Position numbers and translations under genes: made by a program. Below the pieces are notes generated by a model that saw nothing but the letters and a program-made list of their open reading frames with translations, was not told the origin of the DNA and did no database searches. DNA of 64,000 nucleotides from Streptomyces sp. NBC_00249 (GTDB lineage Bacteria; Actinomycetota; Actinomycetes; Streptomycetales; Streptomycetaceae), in the NCBI RefSeq assembly GCF_026342355.1, contig NZ_JAPEMV010000010.1, forward strand, positions 248,001 through 312,000, in the 5' to 3' direction. Each line of letters starts with the position of its first letter. Within the stretch, counting starts at the first letter, position 1. Shown here in pieces: positions 7,424 through 16,028 of the stretch.

Positions 7424-8181
7424 ACGAGCGCAACTTCCGTACCGGCGGCCTCGATCGCCGCCTTGTGGGCCGGGGCGAGCCCGGTGTCGGTGATGAGCAG
7501 GTCCACGTCCGCGAAGGCCCCGAAGCGGGCGAAGCGTTCCTGGCCGGCCTTCGCCGAGTCGGCCAGCAGCACCACCCGGCGGGCGGCGGCGATGGCCGCG
7601 CGTTTGACGGCGGCCTCGGCGAGGTCGGGGGTGCTCAGACCGCCTTCGGCGGTGAAGCCGTTGGTCGCGAGGAAGAGCACGTCGGCGTGGATCTCGGCGT
7701 ACGCGCGCAGCGCCCAGGCGTCGACGGCGGCGCGGGTGCGGTGGCGGACCCGGCCGCCGACCAGGTGGAGGTCGATGCCGGTGTGGTCGGCGAGGCGGGC
7801 GGCGACGGGCAGGGCGTGGGTGACCACGGTGAGCGCGGTCTCGACGGGGATGCCGGCCGCGAGGCGGGCGACGGTGCTGCCCGCGTCGAGGATGACGCTG
7901 CCGCCCGCGGGGAGTTCGGCGAGGGCGGCGGCCGCGATGCGGTCCTTCTCGTCGGCGGCGGTGCTCTCGCGGGCGGTGAGGTCGGGCTCGAAGCCGAGCC
8001 GGCCGGCGGGGACGGCCCCGCCGTGGACCCGGCGGAGCAGCCCGGCGCGGTCGAGGGCCGTGAGGTCGCGGCGTACGGTCTCGGCGGTGACCTGGAAGCG
8101 CTCGGCGAGGAGGACGACCTCGACCCGGCCGGCCTCCCGGGCGAGGCGGAGGATCTCCTGCTGGCGCTCGGGTGCGTACAT
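7420..8181 (-). CDS. DeoR-family sugar regulator (FruR-like)
   Basis: The protein has 253 residues. The N-terminal helix-turn-helix (about 1-57) reads MYAPERQQEILRLAREAG then TAETVRRDLTALDRAGLLRR and RVHGGAV, the DeoR signature. A DeoR sensor domain follows (about 75-240) with ILDAGST and LFLATNGFTAEGGLS. DeoR proteins bind phosphosugars, and this one is coupled by a four-base overlap to fruK, so fructose 1-phosphate is a likely effector. The ATG lacks a good ribosome site. A purine-rich direct-repeat region at 8243-8266, 62 bp upstream, is a candidate operator. Confidence 0.9.
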   Translation of the reverse strand: MYAPERQQEILRLAREAGRVEVVLLAERFQVTAETVRRDLTALDRAGLLRRVHGGAVPAGRLGFEPDLTARESTAADEKDRIAAAALAELPAGGSVILDAGSTVARLAAGIPVETALTVVTHALPVAARLADHTGIDLHLVGGRVRHRTRAAVDAWALRAYAEIHADVLFLATNGFTAEGGLSTPDLAEAAVKRAAIAAARRVVLLADSAKAGQERFARFGAFADVDLLITDTGLAPAHKAAIEAAGTEVALV

Positions 8182-8242
8182 GTGGGTTTACGTCCGTTCG
8201 ATGCCCGCTTCCGTGGCTTCCCCCTACCGTACGCCCGATTCC

Positions 8243-8266
8243 GGACAAAAACAAAGGAAAACGGAC
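8243..8266 (-). promoter_or_regulatory. candidate operator/promoter region of deoR-fruK
   Basis: On the plus strand GGACAAAAAC is followed by GGAAAACGGAC, giving A-rich direct repeats in a GC-rich setting about 62 bp upstream of the regulator start. DeoR-family operators are often such repeats. This is a composition argument only. Confidence 0.35.
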
Positions 8267-8315
8267 ATGCCTGCCATTGGAGGCGGGCATGTCCGTGAAC
8301 CTGAGGACCGTCGGG

Positions 8316-9890
8316 CTAGCCGGCCGGGACCTTCTCCGGGGCGTCCGCGGCGTCAGCGGCGTCCGTGATGCCCTCGGCACCCTCGCGCTCGGACATCGGG
8401 ACCTGCTTGCGCGGCAGCATGAACATCACCGCGAAGATCACGACGAGCACCGCCACGACCCACCACAGCGCGCTGCGGAAGGCCTCGACGTAGGGCGGTC
8501 CGAAGACCAGGTCGTCGTCGATCGTCCCGAAGAAGACCACCGAGGTCAGGCCGAGGCCCAGGGCGTTGCCCATCTGGCCGGTGGTGTTGATCAGGCCGGA
8601 GGCGGAACCGGCGTGCTCGCGCGGGACCTGGGAGAGCACGGTGTCCGTCAGCGGGGCCACGATCAGGCCCATGCCCAGGCCCATGACGATCAGCGGGGCG
8701 GCCATCTGCCAGGAGGCGATGGTCATGCCGTAGTGGTCGGACTCCCAGATGTAGAGCAGCAGGCCCGCGGCCATGGTCAGCGCGCCGGCCTGGAGCACCT
8801 TGCGGCCGAAGCGCGGGACGAGCTTCTGGACCGACAGGCCCGCGGCCGCCGAGACGGCGATCGAGAAGGGGATGCCGGTGGTGCCGGCGCGCAGGGCGCT
8901 CCAGCCGAGGCCCATCTGCATGTACAGCGTCCAGACCAGGAAGAAGATGCCGGTCGCGATGCCGAAGGTGAGCTGGACGGCGATGCCGCCGGCGAAGCTC
9001 TTGACCTTGAAGAGGGAGAGCTCGACGAGCGGCGAGCCGTCCTTGCGGATCTTGTGGCGCTCGTAGGCGATGAAGGCGGCGAAGACGAACGGCGACGCGA
9101 TCATGCAGACGAAGCCCCACACCGGCCAGTCGTTCTCCCGGCCGTGGGTCAGCGGGAAGATCAGCATGACCAGGGCGAGGGTGGCCAGGACCACGCCGAC
9201 CAGGTCGAGGCGCAGGGCCTTGGGGGCCTTGGACTCGGTGATGAACTTGCGGCCCAGGAGCACGCCGGCGATGCCGACGGGCAGGTTGATCAGGAAGATC
9301 GGGCGCCACTCGAGACCGAAGAGGTTCCACTCGGTGAGCAGGGCGCCGAGCATCGGGCCGGAGACGGCGCCGAGGCCGACGATCGCGCCGAACATGCCGA
9401 AGACCTTGCCGCGCTCGTGCGGCGGGAAGGTGACGTGGATGATCGCGAGGACCTGCGGGACCATCATGGCCGCCATGCCGCCCTGGAGGATGCGGGAGGC
9501 GACGAGCATGGACGGGTTCGCGGCGATGCCGCAGAGCAGCGAGGCGGCGGTGAAGCCGGCGATGCCGACGAGGAAGAGGCGCTTGCGGCCGTAGATGTCA
9601 CCGAGACGCCCGCCGGTGATCAGACCGGCGGCGAAGGCGAGGGCGTAGCCGGCGGTGATCCACTGGATCGCGCTGGTGGAGGCGCCGAAGTCCTGGCGCA
9701 TGCTGGGTATCGCGATGTTGACGATCGTGACGTCGACCAGGTCCATGAAGGCCGCGGTCATCACGATGGCGAGCGCCAGCCAGCGGCGGCGGTCGGCGGG
9801 GGCGGTTGCTGCTTCTGCGGCTGTGTTCCGCTCTTCTTGTACGGGCCCGTTCTTTCTTTCGGGCGATGTCTGGGACGTCTCGGTGCTCAT
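8316..9890 (-). CDS. MFS drug transporter, DHA2 (14-TMS) family
   Basis: The protein has about 524 residues and fourteen predicted membrane segments. It has the MFS motif A GGRLGDIYGRKR near residue 75 and the antiporter stretch GAVSGPMLGALL. The early motif MDLVDVTIVNIAIPS is typical of EmrB/QacA proton-driven exporters. An ATG start at 9890 is chosen. A TTG at 9920 preceded by AGGA is an alternative that would almost touch the divergent regulator gene. The divergent WYL regulator at 9953 probably controls it through the palindrome at 9913-9931. The substrate is unknown. Confidence 0.9.
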   Translation of the reverse strand: MSTETSQTSPERKNGPVQEERNTAAEAATAPADRRRWLALAIVMTAAFMDLVDVTIVNIAIPSMRQDFGASTSAIQWITAGYALAFAAGLITGGRLGDIYGRKRLFLVGIAGFTAASLLCGIAANPSMLVASRILQGGMAAMMVPQVLAIIHVTFPPHERGKVFGMFGAIVGLGAVSGPMLGALLTEWNLFGLEWRPIFLINLPVGIAGVLLGRKFITESKAPKALRLDLVGVVLATLALVMLIFPLTHGRENDWPVWGFVCMIASPFVFAAFIAYERHKIRKDGSPLVELSLFKVKSFAGGIAVQLTFGIATGIFFLVWTLYMQMGLGWSALRAGTTGIPFSIAVSAAAGLSVQKLVPRFGRKVLQAGALTMAAGLLLYIWESDHYGMTIASWQMAAPLIVMGLGMGLIVAPLTDTVLSQVPREHAGSASGLINTTGQMGNALGLGLTSVVFFGTIDDDLVFGPPYVEAFRSALWWVVAVLVVIFAVMFMLPRKQVPMSEREGAEGITDAADAADAPEKVPAG

Positions 9891-9912
9891 GGAGAGAAAC
9901 CTAGACGGGATG

Positions 9913-9931
9913 TAGGTCAAACGGTGTCCTA
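9913..9931. promoter_or_regulatory. candidate operator between MFS pump and WYL regulator
   Basis: An imperfect 19 bp palindrome has TAGG and CCTA ends and the form AGGxCA then TGxCCT on the minus strand. It sits in the 62 bp gap between the divergent genes and could control both. Confidence 0.4.
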
Positions 9932-9952
9932 TTTCCCTGGCAATCTTGAACC

Positions 9953-10939
9953 ATGAACGACACCCCGGCCCGGCTGCTCACCCTGCTTTCCCTGCTCCAG
10001 ACCCCGCGCGAGTGGCCGGGCAGCGAACTGGCGGAGCGGCTGCGGGTGAGCGCGCGGACGATCCGGCGGGACATCGACCGGCTCCGGGAGCTGGGGTACC
10101 CGGTGGAGGCCACGATGGGCGCGGAGGGAGGGTACCGGCTGGTCGCGGGGGCCGCCATGCCGCCGCTGCTGCTCGACGACGAGGAGGCCGTGGCGATCGC
10201 GGTGGGGCTGCGGGCGGGGGCCGGGCATGCCATCGAGGGGGTCGAGGAGGCCTCCGTACGGGCCCTGGCGAAGCTGGAGCAGGTGCTGCCTGCCCGGCTG
10301 CGGCACCGGGTGGGCGCGCTGCAGTCGGCCACCGTCGCGGTGACCCGGGGGGACGGGGCGACCGTGGACCCGCGCACCCTGACGGCGATGGCGGGGGCGG
10401 TGGCCGGGCCGGAGCGGCTGAGGTTCGCCTACCGGGCGGGGGACGGGGCGGAGTCCCGGCGGCTGGTGGAGCCGTACCGGCTGGTGAGCACCGGGAGCCG
10501 GTGGTACCTGGTGGCCTATGACCTGGAGCGGGAGGACTGGCGGACCTTCCGGGTGGACCGGGTGAGCGATCCGTTCGCCACCGGAGCCCGGTTCGTGCCG
10601 CGCGAGCTGCCGATGGACGCGGCGGAGTTCGTCCGGCGCGGGCTGCGGGGCGGGCACACGTACACGGTCGACGCCTCCTTCGCCGCGGCCGCGGAGGAGC
10701 TGCCGCAGTGGCTGCGCGAGCGGGGGGCGGCGGAGCCGGGGGGTGTCCGGGTGCGCTTCGAGAGCACGGACGACCCGCAGTGGCTGGTGGCGCGGATGGC
10801 GCTGGTCGGGGTGCCGTTCACGGTGCACGGGCCGGAGTTCCTGGCGCACGGCGCGCGGGCGCTGGCGGAGCGGCTGTCGGGGGCGGCGGGGACTGCGGGG
10901 ACTGCGGCGGCGCAGGCCCCGGCGGGGCCGGGCGCGTAG
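9953..10939 (+). CDS. WYL-domain transcriptional regulator with N-terminal HTH
   Basis: The protein has 328 residues. A DeoR/HTH_11-type winged helix occupies about 1-55 (TPARLLTLLSLLQTPREW then LRVSARTIRRDIDRLRELGY). The WYL domain follows (about 140-225) with PYRLVSTGSRWYLVAYD, where WYL is conserved. A WCX-type C-terminal extension ends near residue 310 and the last 18 residues are Ala/Gly-rich. WYL regulators respond to ligands or nucleic acids and often control a neighbouring gene, here the divergent MFS pump. There is no clear Shine-Dalgarno sequence before the ATG. Confidence 0.9.
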   Translation: MNDTPARLLTLLSLLQTPREWPGSELAERLRVSARTIRRDIDRLRELGYPVEATMGAEGGYRLVAGAAMPPLLLDDEEAVAIAVGLRAGAGHAIEGVEEASVRALAKLEQVLPARLRHRVGALQSATVAVTRGDGATVDPRTLTAMAGAVAGPERLRFAYRAGDGAESRRLVEPYRLVSTGSRWYLVAYDLEREDWRTFRVDRVSDPFATGARFVPRELPMDAAEFVRRGLRGGHTYTVDASFAAAAEELPQWLRERGAAEPGGVRVRFESTDDPQWLVARMALVGVPFTVHGPEFLAHGARALAERLSGAAGTAGTAAAQAPAGPGA

Positions 10940-10959
10940 CGGCGGAGCCGGGCGCGAGG

Positions 10960-10995
10960 GAGCCCCGGCACCGGGGGGGGTGGGTGCCGGGGCTC
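10960..10995. terminator. bidirectional terminator between WYL regulator and hrdD
   Basis: A perfect 13 bp stem (GAGCCCCGGCACC and complement) with a G-rich loop separates two convergent genes. Confidence 0.85.
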
Positions 10996-11020
10996 GTCAG
11001 GGGGGTGCGGCGCGGGCCGG

Positions 11021-11992
11021 TCAGGCCACGGCGTCGAACCCGGTGTCGCGGGCCATGCGCTTCAGTTCGAGCAGCGCGTGCTTCTCGATCTGGCGGATCC
11101 GCTCGCGGGTCAGGCCGTGCTGCTTGCCGACCTCCGTCAGGGTCCGCTCACGGCCGTCCTCGATGCCGTACCGCATCTTGATGATGGACGCCGTGCGCTG
11201 GTCCAGCTTGCCGAGCAGGTCCTCCAGCTCCTCGCTGCGCAGCAGCGAGAGCACGGACTGCTCGGGGGAGATCGCGGAGGTGTCCTCCAGCAGGTCGCCG
11301 AACTGGGTGTCGCCCTCGTCGTCCACCGCCATGTTGAGGCTGACCGGGTCGCGCGCCCAGTCCAGCACGTCACCGACGCGCTTCTCCGTGGAGTCGAGCT
11401 CGGCGGCGATCTCGGCGTGCTCCGGGTCGCGGCCGTTCTCCCGGTTGAACTCGCGCTGCACCCGGCGGATCCGGCCGAGCTCCTCGACCAGGTGGACGGG
11501 GAGGCGAATGGTGCGGGACTGGTCGGCGATGGAGCGGGTGATGGCCTGGCGGATCCACCACGTGGCGTACGTGGAGAACTTGAAGCCCTTGGCGTAGTCG
11601 AACTTCTCGACGGCGCGGACCAGGCCGGCGTTGCCCTCCTGGATCAGGTCGAGGAGGGGCAGCCCGCTGCGGGGGTAGCGGCGGGCGACGGCCACGACGA
11701 GGCGGAGGTTGGAGCGGATGAAGACTTCCTTGGCGCGCTCGCCCTCGGAGGCCAGGAGCTCCAGCTCCTCGCGCGACGGGGTCTTCCCGATGGGCTCGGC
11801 GGCTCCGTCGAGGATCTGCTGGGCGTACACGCCCGCCTCGATGATCTGCGAGAGCTCCACTTCCCGCGCGGCGTCGAGCAGCGGGGTGCGCGCGATCTCG
11901 TCCAGGTACATGCCGACGAGGTCGCGGTCTGCGATCTCCCCGCCCACAGCGCGGCTCGTGGACTGACGACGGGCGACGGCGCGGGTTGCCAT
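11021..11992 (-). CDS. hrdD: RNA polymerase principal-like sigma factor HrdD (group 2 sigma-70)
   Basis: The 323-residue protein contains regions 1.2 (DLVGMYLDEIARTPLLD), 2 (RSNLRLVVAVARRYPRSGLPLLDLIQEGN, then FSTYATWWIRQAITRSIA), 3 and 4.2 (TLTEVGKQHGLTRERIRQIE). It lacks the long N-terminal extension of HrdB. The opening MATRAVARRQ and the size fit HrdD. AGGGAG precedes the ATG. It directs polymerase to promoters similar to those of the main sigma factor; hrdD is dispensable in S. coelicolor and responds to stress sigmas. A perfect sigma-R type promoter lies 79-105 bp upstream. Confidence 0.9.
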   Translation of the reverse strand: MATRAVARRQSTSRAVGGEIADRDLVGMYLDEIARTPLLDAAREVELSQIIEAGVYAQQILDGAAEPIGKTPSREELELLASEGERAKEVFIRSNLRLVVAVARRYPRSGLPLLDLIQEGNAGLVRAVEKFDYAKGFKFSTYATWWIRQAITRSIADQSRTIRLPVHLVEELGRIRRVQREFNRENGRDPEHAEIAAELDSTEKRVGDVLDWARDPVSLNMAVDDEGDTQFGDLLEDTSAISPEQSVLSLLRSEELEDLLGKLDQRTASIIKMRYGIEDGRERTLTEVGKQHGLTRERIRQIEKHALLELKRMARDTGFDAVA

Positions 11993-12070
11993 GCGTGCTC
12001 CCTTGCGATGCGTGAGTCGTTCGCGGTGCGTCCACGGACACTCTCCCGAGTGCCCGCTTCCGAAGGAAAC

Positions 12071-12097
12071 AACGACCGGAATCGGGACAGAATTCCC
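12071..12097 (-). promoter_or_regulatory. sigma-R (thiol-stress) type promoter of hrdD
   Basis: On the minus strand GGGAAT and GTTG are separated by exactly 18 bp, matching the GGGAAT-N18-GTT consensus of the sigma-R regulon. As I recall, hrdD is a sigma-R target in S. coelicolor, so the prediction rests on both the motif and known family regulation. Confidence 0.8.
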
Positions 12098-12166
12098 ACG
12101 TCGCTCCCTGTTTTTCGAGATCTTGCAGTATCCTGCCCCGCCACCCCCGACGACGTAGGAGGCGGC

Positions 12167-12697
12167 GTGCCGCAGGAACGCGAAGAGGTGCAGGTCAGGC
12201 CTGGCGTGGAGGCCGATCTGGAGTCCCTCACGGAGCTGTACAACCACTACGTCCGTGAGACCGCCGTCACATTCGACACGGCGCCTATCACCCCGGTGGA
12301 GCGCCGCTCGTGGCTGCGCTCCCACCCTGAAGACGGGCCGTACCGGCTTCTGGTTGCCTGGACTGGCGATCGAATGGCCGGATACGCCACAAGTAGCCCG
12401 TTCCGTCCCAAACCGGCGTACGCGACGTCGGTGGAGGTCAGCGTCTACCTCGCGCCGCACGCGGTCGGCCGGGGCGTGGGCACGCTCCTCTACGAGTCCC
12501 TGTTCGCGGCGCTGGCCGACGAGCCGGTCCACCGGGCCTTCGCCGGCATCGCCCTGCCGAACGAGGCCTCGGTCCGCCTCCACGAGCGCTTCGGCTTCCG
12601 CCGCGTCGGGGAGTTCACGGAGGCGGGCTGGAAGTTCGGCCGCTACTGGGACGTCCGCTGGTACGAGAAGCGCCTGGGCCACCGCCCGTCCGGGTGA
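12167..12697 (+). CDS. GNAT acetyltransferase, phosphinothricin acetyltransferase-like
   Basis: From the GTG preceded by TAGGAGG the protein has 176 residues. It follows the PAT/Bar pattern: VRPGVEADLESLTELYNHYVRETAVTF at the start, then the acetyl-CoA site VSVYLAPHAVGRGVGTLLYESL and the C-terminal ASVRLHERFGFRRVGEF. Such enzymes N-acetylate small amines such as phosphinothricin or methionine sulfoximine; the true substrate here is unknown. It is divergent from hrdD, with 174 bp between the starts. A long upstream open frame is only the antisense of hrdD. Confidence 0.88.
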   Translation: MPQEREEVQVRPGVEADLESLTELYNHYVRETAVTFDTAPITPVERRSWLRSHPEDGPYRLLVAWTGDRMAGYATSSPFRPKPAYATSVEVSVYLAPHAVGRGVGTLLYESLFAALADEPVHRAFAGIALPNEASVRLHERFGFRRVGEFTEAGWKFGRYWDVRWYEKRLGHRPSG

Positions 12698-12800
12698 GGC
12701 GGCGGCATATTCCGGCGGCACGGGACAGACCTGCTCCAGCATCGGAGGGTCGCTTGTGCCGCCCGGCCGGCGGCGCCCACACTGAAGGAGGTGCTGCACC

Positions 12801-13445
12801 ATGACCGCTCTCGCCCACGAGACGCTGGAGGCCACGATGTCGAAGGTCACGACCCCCCCGTCGGACCTGGACGACGTCCTGTGGCAGGCATGGAAGGCCA
12901 TGGAACTCCCCGAGGGCTACCGCGCCGAGATCGTCGAGGGGTTCATCGAGGTGTCACCCACTGGCCGCTACTCACACGGACGGGTCGCGAACCGGCTGAG
13001 GGACGCGTTGGTCGTCCTGCTCGCTCGTAGCGAGTTCGCCGCCCACCAGGACATGAACGTCCTTCACCACCGCAAGGTGTGGATCCCCGACGTGTTCATC
13101 GCCCTGAGGGATGCCGAGGAACACGTCACCGAGGACGGCCTCGGGATCGACGCCTCCGCGGTCCAGCTGATCGTCGAAGTCGTCTCCCCCGGCAGTGACA
13201 GCATCACGCGCGACCGTACCCGCAAGCGGCGCGCGTACGCGCGGGCCGGGATTGCCGTCTACGTCCTCGTCGACGACTACGACGCGGGCGGCACCGTCAC
13301 GGTGCTCAGCTCACCCGATCCGAAGAAGGGCGTCTACGACGACGAGGTGCGGACGCCCTACGGCAGCGCGGCCGTCATCCCCTCCGGCCCCGCCAAGGGG
13401 TTCGCCATCGGCGAGGACGTCACCGGGCCCCTCCGGACGGCCTAG
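12801..13445 (+). CDS. Uma2-family (DUF820) putative restriction-endonuclease-fold protein
   Basis: This 214-residue protein shows the Uma2 layout: PEGYRAEIVEGFIEVSPTG (about 33-51), VWIPDVFIAL (about 93-102) and QLIVEVVSPGSDS (about 119-131), which together form a PD-(D/E)xK-like core. AAGGAGG precedes the ATG. Uma2 proteins are abundant in Streptomyces and cyanobacteria; their physiological role is not established and many occur as solo genes. Its TAG overlaps the TAG of the convergent dioxygenase gene within one CTAG. Confidence 0.88.
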   Translation: MTALAHETLEATMSKVTTPPSDLDDVLWQAWKAMELPEGYRAEIVEGFIEVSPTGRYSHGRVANRLRDALVVLLARSEFAAHQDMNVLHHRKVWIPDVFIALRDAEEHVTEDGLGIDASAVQLIVEVVSPGSDSITRDRTRKRRAYARAGIAVYVLVDDYDAGGTVTVLSSPDPKKGVYDDEVRTPYGSAAVIPSGPAKGFAIGEDVTGPLRTA

Positions 13446-14269
13446 CCGAACTGCAGGGAGCGCTTCGAGAGGCCCATCCAGAAGCCGTCGACCGGGGTGC
13501 GCTGGGCGGTGAGGTCGGCTTCGGCCGCGCCGAGGGTGACGAAGAGCGGGGCGAAGTGCTCCGTACGGGGGTGGGCGAGGCGGCCCGCCGGGGACTTGGT
13601 CTCGAAGTCGAGCAGGGCGTCGACGTCGGCGCCGGCCAGGGCTTCGCGGCCCCAGGCATCGAACTCCGCCGACCAGCCGGGCACGCCGGGGCCGGGGTGG
13701 CGCAGCGCGGCCAGGTTGTGGGTGAAGAAGCCGCTGCCGACGATCAGGACCCCTTCGTCGCGCAGCGGGGCGAGCTTGCGCCCGATGTCCATCAGCCGGG
13801 CCGGGTCCAGGGTGGGCATGGAGATCTGGAGCACCGGTATGTCGGCCTCCGGGTACATCTCGACGAGGGGGACGTAGGCGCCGTGGTCCAGCCCGCGGTC
13901 CGGTATGTCCTGGACCGGGGTGCCGGGGGCGCGCAGGAGGGCGCGGACCGAGGCGGCGAGCTCCGGGGCGCCAGGGGCTCCGTAGCGCACCTGGTAGTAG
14001 TGCTCGGGGAAGCCCCAGAAGTCGTACACGAGCGGGACGGGTGCGGTGGCGCCGAGGGCGAGCGGGGCCTCCTCCCAGTGGGCGGAGACCATCAGGATCG
14101 CGCGCGGCCGGGGCAGCCCGGCGGACCAGGCGGCGAGCTCGGCCGGCCAGTGGGGGTCGTCGGCGAGCGGCGGGGCGCCGTGGCTGAGGTAGAGCGCGGG
14201 CATGCGGGCGGGGCTCGGGGCGGGGGCGCCGGTGGGGCCGGTGGGGCCGGGGGTGGGTGCGGGGGTCAT
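13442..14269 (-). CDS. class III extradiol ring-cleavage dioxygenase (DODA/LigB type)
   Basis: The 275-residue protein contains PALYLSHGAPPLADD, ILMVSAHWEE, GLDHGAYVPL and IVGSGFFTHNL, the His motifs of the LigB/DODA superfamily that bind a divalent metal. Members open catechol rings; substrates of the single-domain bacterial type are mostly unknown. The start at 14269 follows GAGGAG; a longer reading frame would run back through the large palindrome at 14315-14350. That palindrome lies 46 bp upstream and probably controls the gene. Confidence 0.88.
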   Translation of the reverse strand: MTPAPTPGPTGPTGAPAPSPARMPALYLSHGAPPLADDPHWPAELAAWSAGLPRPRAILMVSAHWEEAPLALGATAPVPLVYDFWGFPEHYYQVRYGAPGAPELAASVRALLRAPGTPVQDIPDRGLDHGAYVPLVEMYPEADIPVLQISMPTLDPARLMDIGRKLAPLRDEGVLIVGSGFFTHNLAALRHPGPGVPGWSAEFDAWGREALAGADVDALLDFETKSPAGRLAHPRTEHFAPLFVTLGAAEADLTAQRTPVDGFWMGLSKRSLQFG

Positions 14270-14314
14270 CAGGGCGCTCCTCGTTGCTCCGTTCGGGGCT
14301 GCCGTGAAAAGACT

Positions 14315-14350
14315 AACCCCGCTTCGTTCAAATTTGAACGAAGCGGGGTT
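14315..14350. promoter_or_regulatory. perfect 36 bp palindrome, probable operator
   Basis: The sequence is exactly self-complementary over 36 bp with no loop. The core is CGTTCAAATTTGAACG and the outer arms are AACCCCGCTTCG and complement. It lies between the stop of the MFS gene and the start of the dioxygenase gene, both on the minus strand, and overlaps plausible -35 and -10 boxes of the latter. The AT-rich centre in a GC-rich genome suggests a dimeric regulator such as MarR or TetR rather than a simple terminator. Confidence 0.6.
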
Positions 14351-14381
14351 CTCAGTCATTCCCCTGCCGGTGGCGGCCCCG

Positions 14382-15920
14382 TCAGTGGGCGATCACCGGG
14401 ACCTTGAGCTCGGCGTCGTCCTCGGAGCCCGAGCCGGAGGCCACGGGGCCGCCGGAGCCGGGACGGCCGGTGGTGATCAGGGTGAAGGCGAGGGTCGCGC
14501 TGACCACGAGGATGCCGACGGCCCACCAGATCGCGGACGAGTAGCCCTCGACCATGGCGCGGGCCTGCACCAGCTGCGCCGCCGGGCCGCCCGCCGCGGC
14601 CTCGGCCGCGTGGTCGGTCAGGTACGCGGTCGTCGCCGAGGCGGCGATGGTGTTCAGCAGGGCGGTGCCGATCGCGCCGCCGACCTGCTGCGAGGTGTTG
14701 ACCATGGCCGAGGCCACGCCGGCGTCGGCCGGGTTCACCCCGTACGTGGCCAGGGACATCGCGGGCATGAACGCCGTACCCATGCCCAGGCCCAGCAGCA
14801 GCTGCGCCGGGAGGATCAGCGCCGGGTAGGAGGAGCCGACCTCGAGCTGCGTCAGCAGCAGCATGCCGGTGGCGGCGAGCAGGAAGCCCGGGCCCATCAG
14901 CAGGCGCGGTGCGACGCGGGTCATCAGGCGGGCGCCGATCTGGGTGGAGCCCGTGATCATGCCCGCGATCATCGGCAGGAAGGCGAAGCCGGTCTTGACG
15001 GGCGAGAAGCCCTTCACGACCTGGAGGTAGTAGGTGAGGAAGAGGAACAGGCCGAACATGGAGATGACGGCCAGACCGAGGGAGAGGTAGACGCCGCCGC
15101 GGTTGCGCTCCATCAGGACGCGCAGGGGCAGCAGCGGGGACTTCACGCGGGACTCGACGTAGACGAAGGCGGCGAGCAGCACGACGGAGGCGACGAACAG
15201 GGCCACGGTCGTGGTGTCCGACCAGCCCGCGGACTCGGCGCGGGTGAAGCCGTACACGAGCGAGACGAGACCGAGGGTCGAGAGGACCACGCCGGGGATG
15301 TCGAGCGGGGCGCGGTTACGGCTGCCCGCCGGCTCGCGGATGATCATCCAGGCGCCCACGGCGGCGACGATGGCGAAGGGGATGTTGACGAAGAAGGTCC
15401 AGCGCCAGTTGAGGTACTCGGTGAGGAAGCCGCCGAGGATCAGGCCGACGGCGCCGCCGCCGCCCGCGATCGCGCCGTAGATGCCGAAGGCCTTGGCCCG
15501 CTCCTTGGCGTCGGTGAAGCTGACGGCGAGCAGGGAGAGCGCGGCCGGGGCGAGCAGGGCTCCGAAGGCGCCCTGGAGGGCGCGGGCGCCCAGCATCATG
15601 GCCTCGCCGGTGGCGGCGCCGCCCAGCGCGGAGGCCAGGGCGAAGCCGATGAGGCCGGTGACGAAGGCGTTCTTACGGCCCCACTTGTCGGCGATGCGGC
15701 CGCCGAAGAGGAGCAGTCCGCCGAAGGCCAGCGCGTACGCGGTGATGACCCACTGGCGGTTGCCGTCCGAGATGCCGAGATCGGTCTGGGCGGAGGGGAG
15801 GGCGATGTTCACGATGGTCGCGTCGAGGACGACCATCAGCTGTGCCAAGGCTATGAAGACGAGTGCCTTCCACCGATTGGGGTCGGCGGCAGCCGGCGGC
15901 GTCGCGGCTGTTTTTGACAT
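14382..15920 (-). CDS. MFS drug transporter, DHA2 (14-TMS) family
   Basis: The protein has 512 residues and about fourteen membrane segments. It has MVVLDATIVNIALPSAQ in segment 1, GGRIADKWGRKNAF (motif A) in the 2-3 loop and GGGGAVGLILGGFLTEYL (motif C) in segment 5. It is a predicted proton-coupled exporter of unknown drug or metabolite. The ATG is used; a GTG four codons upstream is possible. A TetR gene lies 108 bp upstream on the same strand and is its likely repressor. The C-terminal tail is acidic and glycine-rich. Confidence 0.9.
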   Translation of the reverse strand: MSKTAATPPAAADPNRWKALVFIALAQLMVVLDATIVNIALPSAQTDLGISDGNRQWVITAYALAFGGLLLFGGRIADKWGRKNAFVTGLIGFALASALGGAATGEAMMLGARALQGAFGALLAPAALSLLAVSFTDAKERAKAFGIYGAIAGGGGAVGLILGGFLTEYLNWRWTFFVNIPFAIVAAVGAWMIIREPAGSRNRAPLDIPGVVLSTLGLVSLVYGFTRAESAGWSDTTTVALFVASVVLLAAFVYVESRVKSPLLPLRVLMERNRGGVYLSLGLAVISMFGLFLFLTYYLQVVKGFSPVKTGFAFLPMIAGMITGSTQIGARLMTRVAPRLLMGPGFLLAATGMLLLTQLEVGSSYPALILPAQLLLGLGMGTAFMPAMSLATYGVNPADAGVASAMVNTSQQVGGAIGTALLNTIAASATTAYLTDHAAEAAAGGPAAQLVQARAMVEGYSSAIWWAVGILVVSATLAFTLITTGRPGSGGPVASGSGSEDDAELKVPVIAH

Positions 15921-16028
15921 GGGGGTACCCACTCACTGTGCGGAATGACTGAAAACGACCGGAAGGGATGGAAGGGACTGAAAGTCCGGAAGCGCGAGGA
16001 AAAGGCTAGTTAACGATGCTTTGCGGCG

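Noticed and set aside
11078-12697. 539-residue protein that includes the GNAT domain
   Set aside because: The first 360 residues are the antisense of hrdD; a strong TAGGAGG before GTG 12167 defines the real start.
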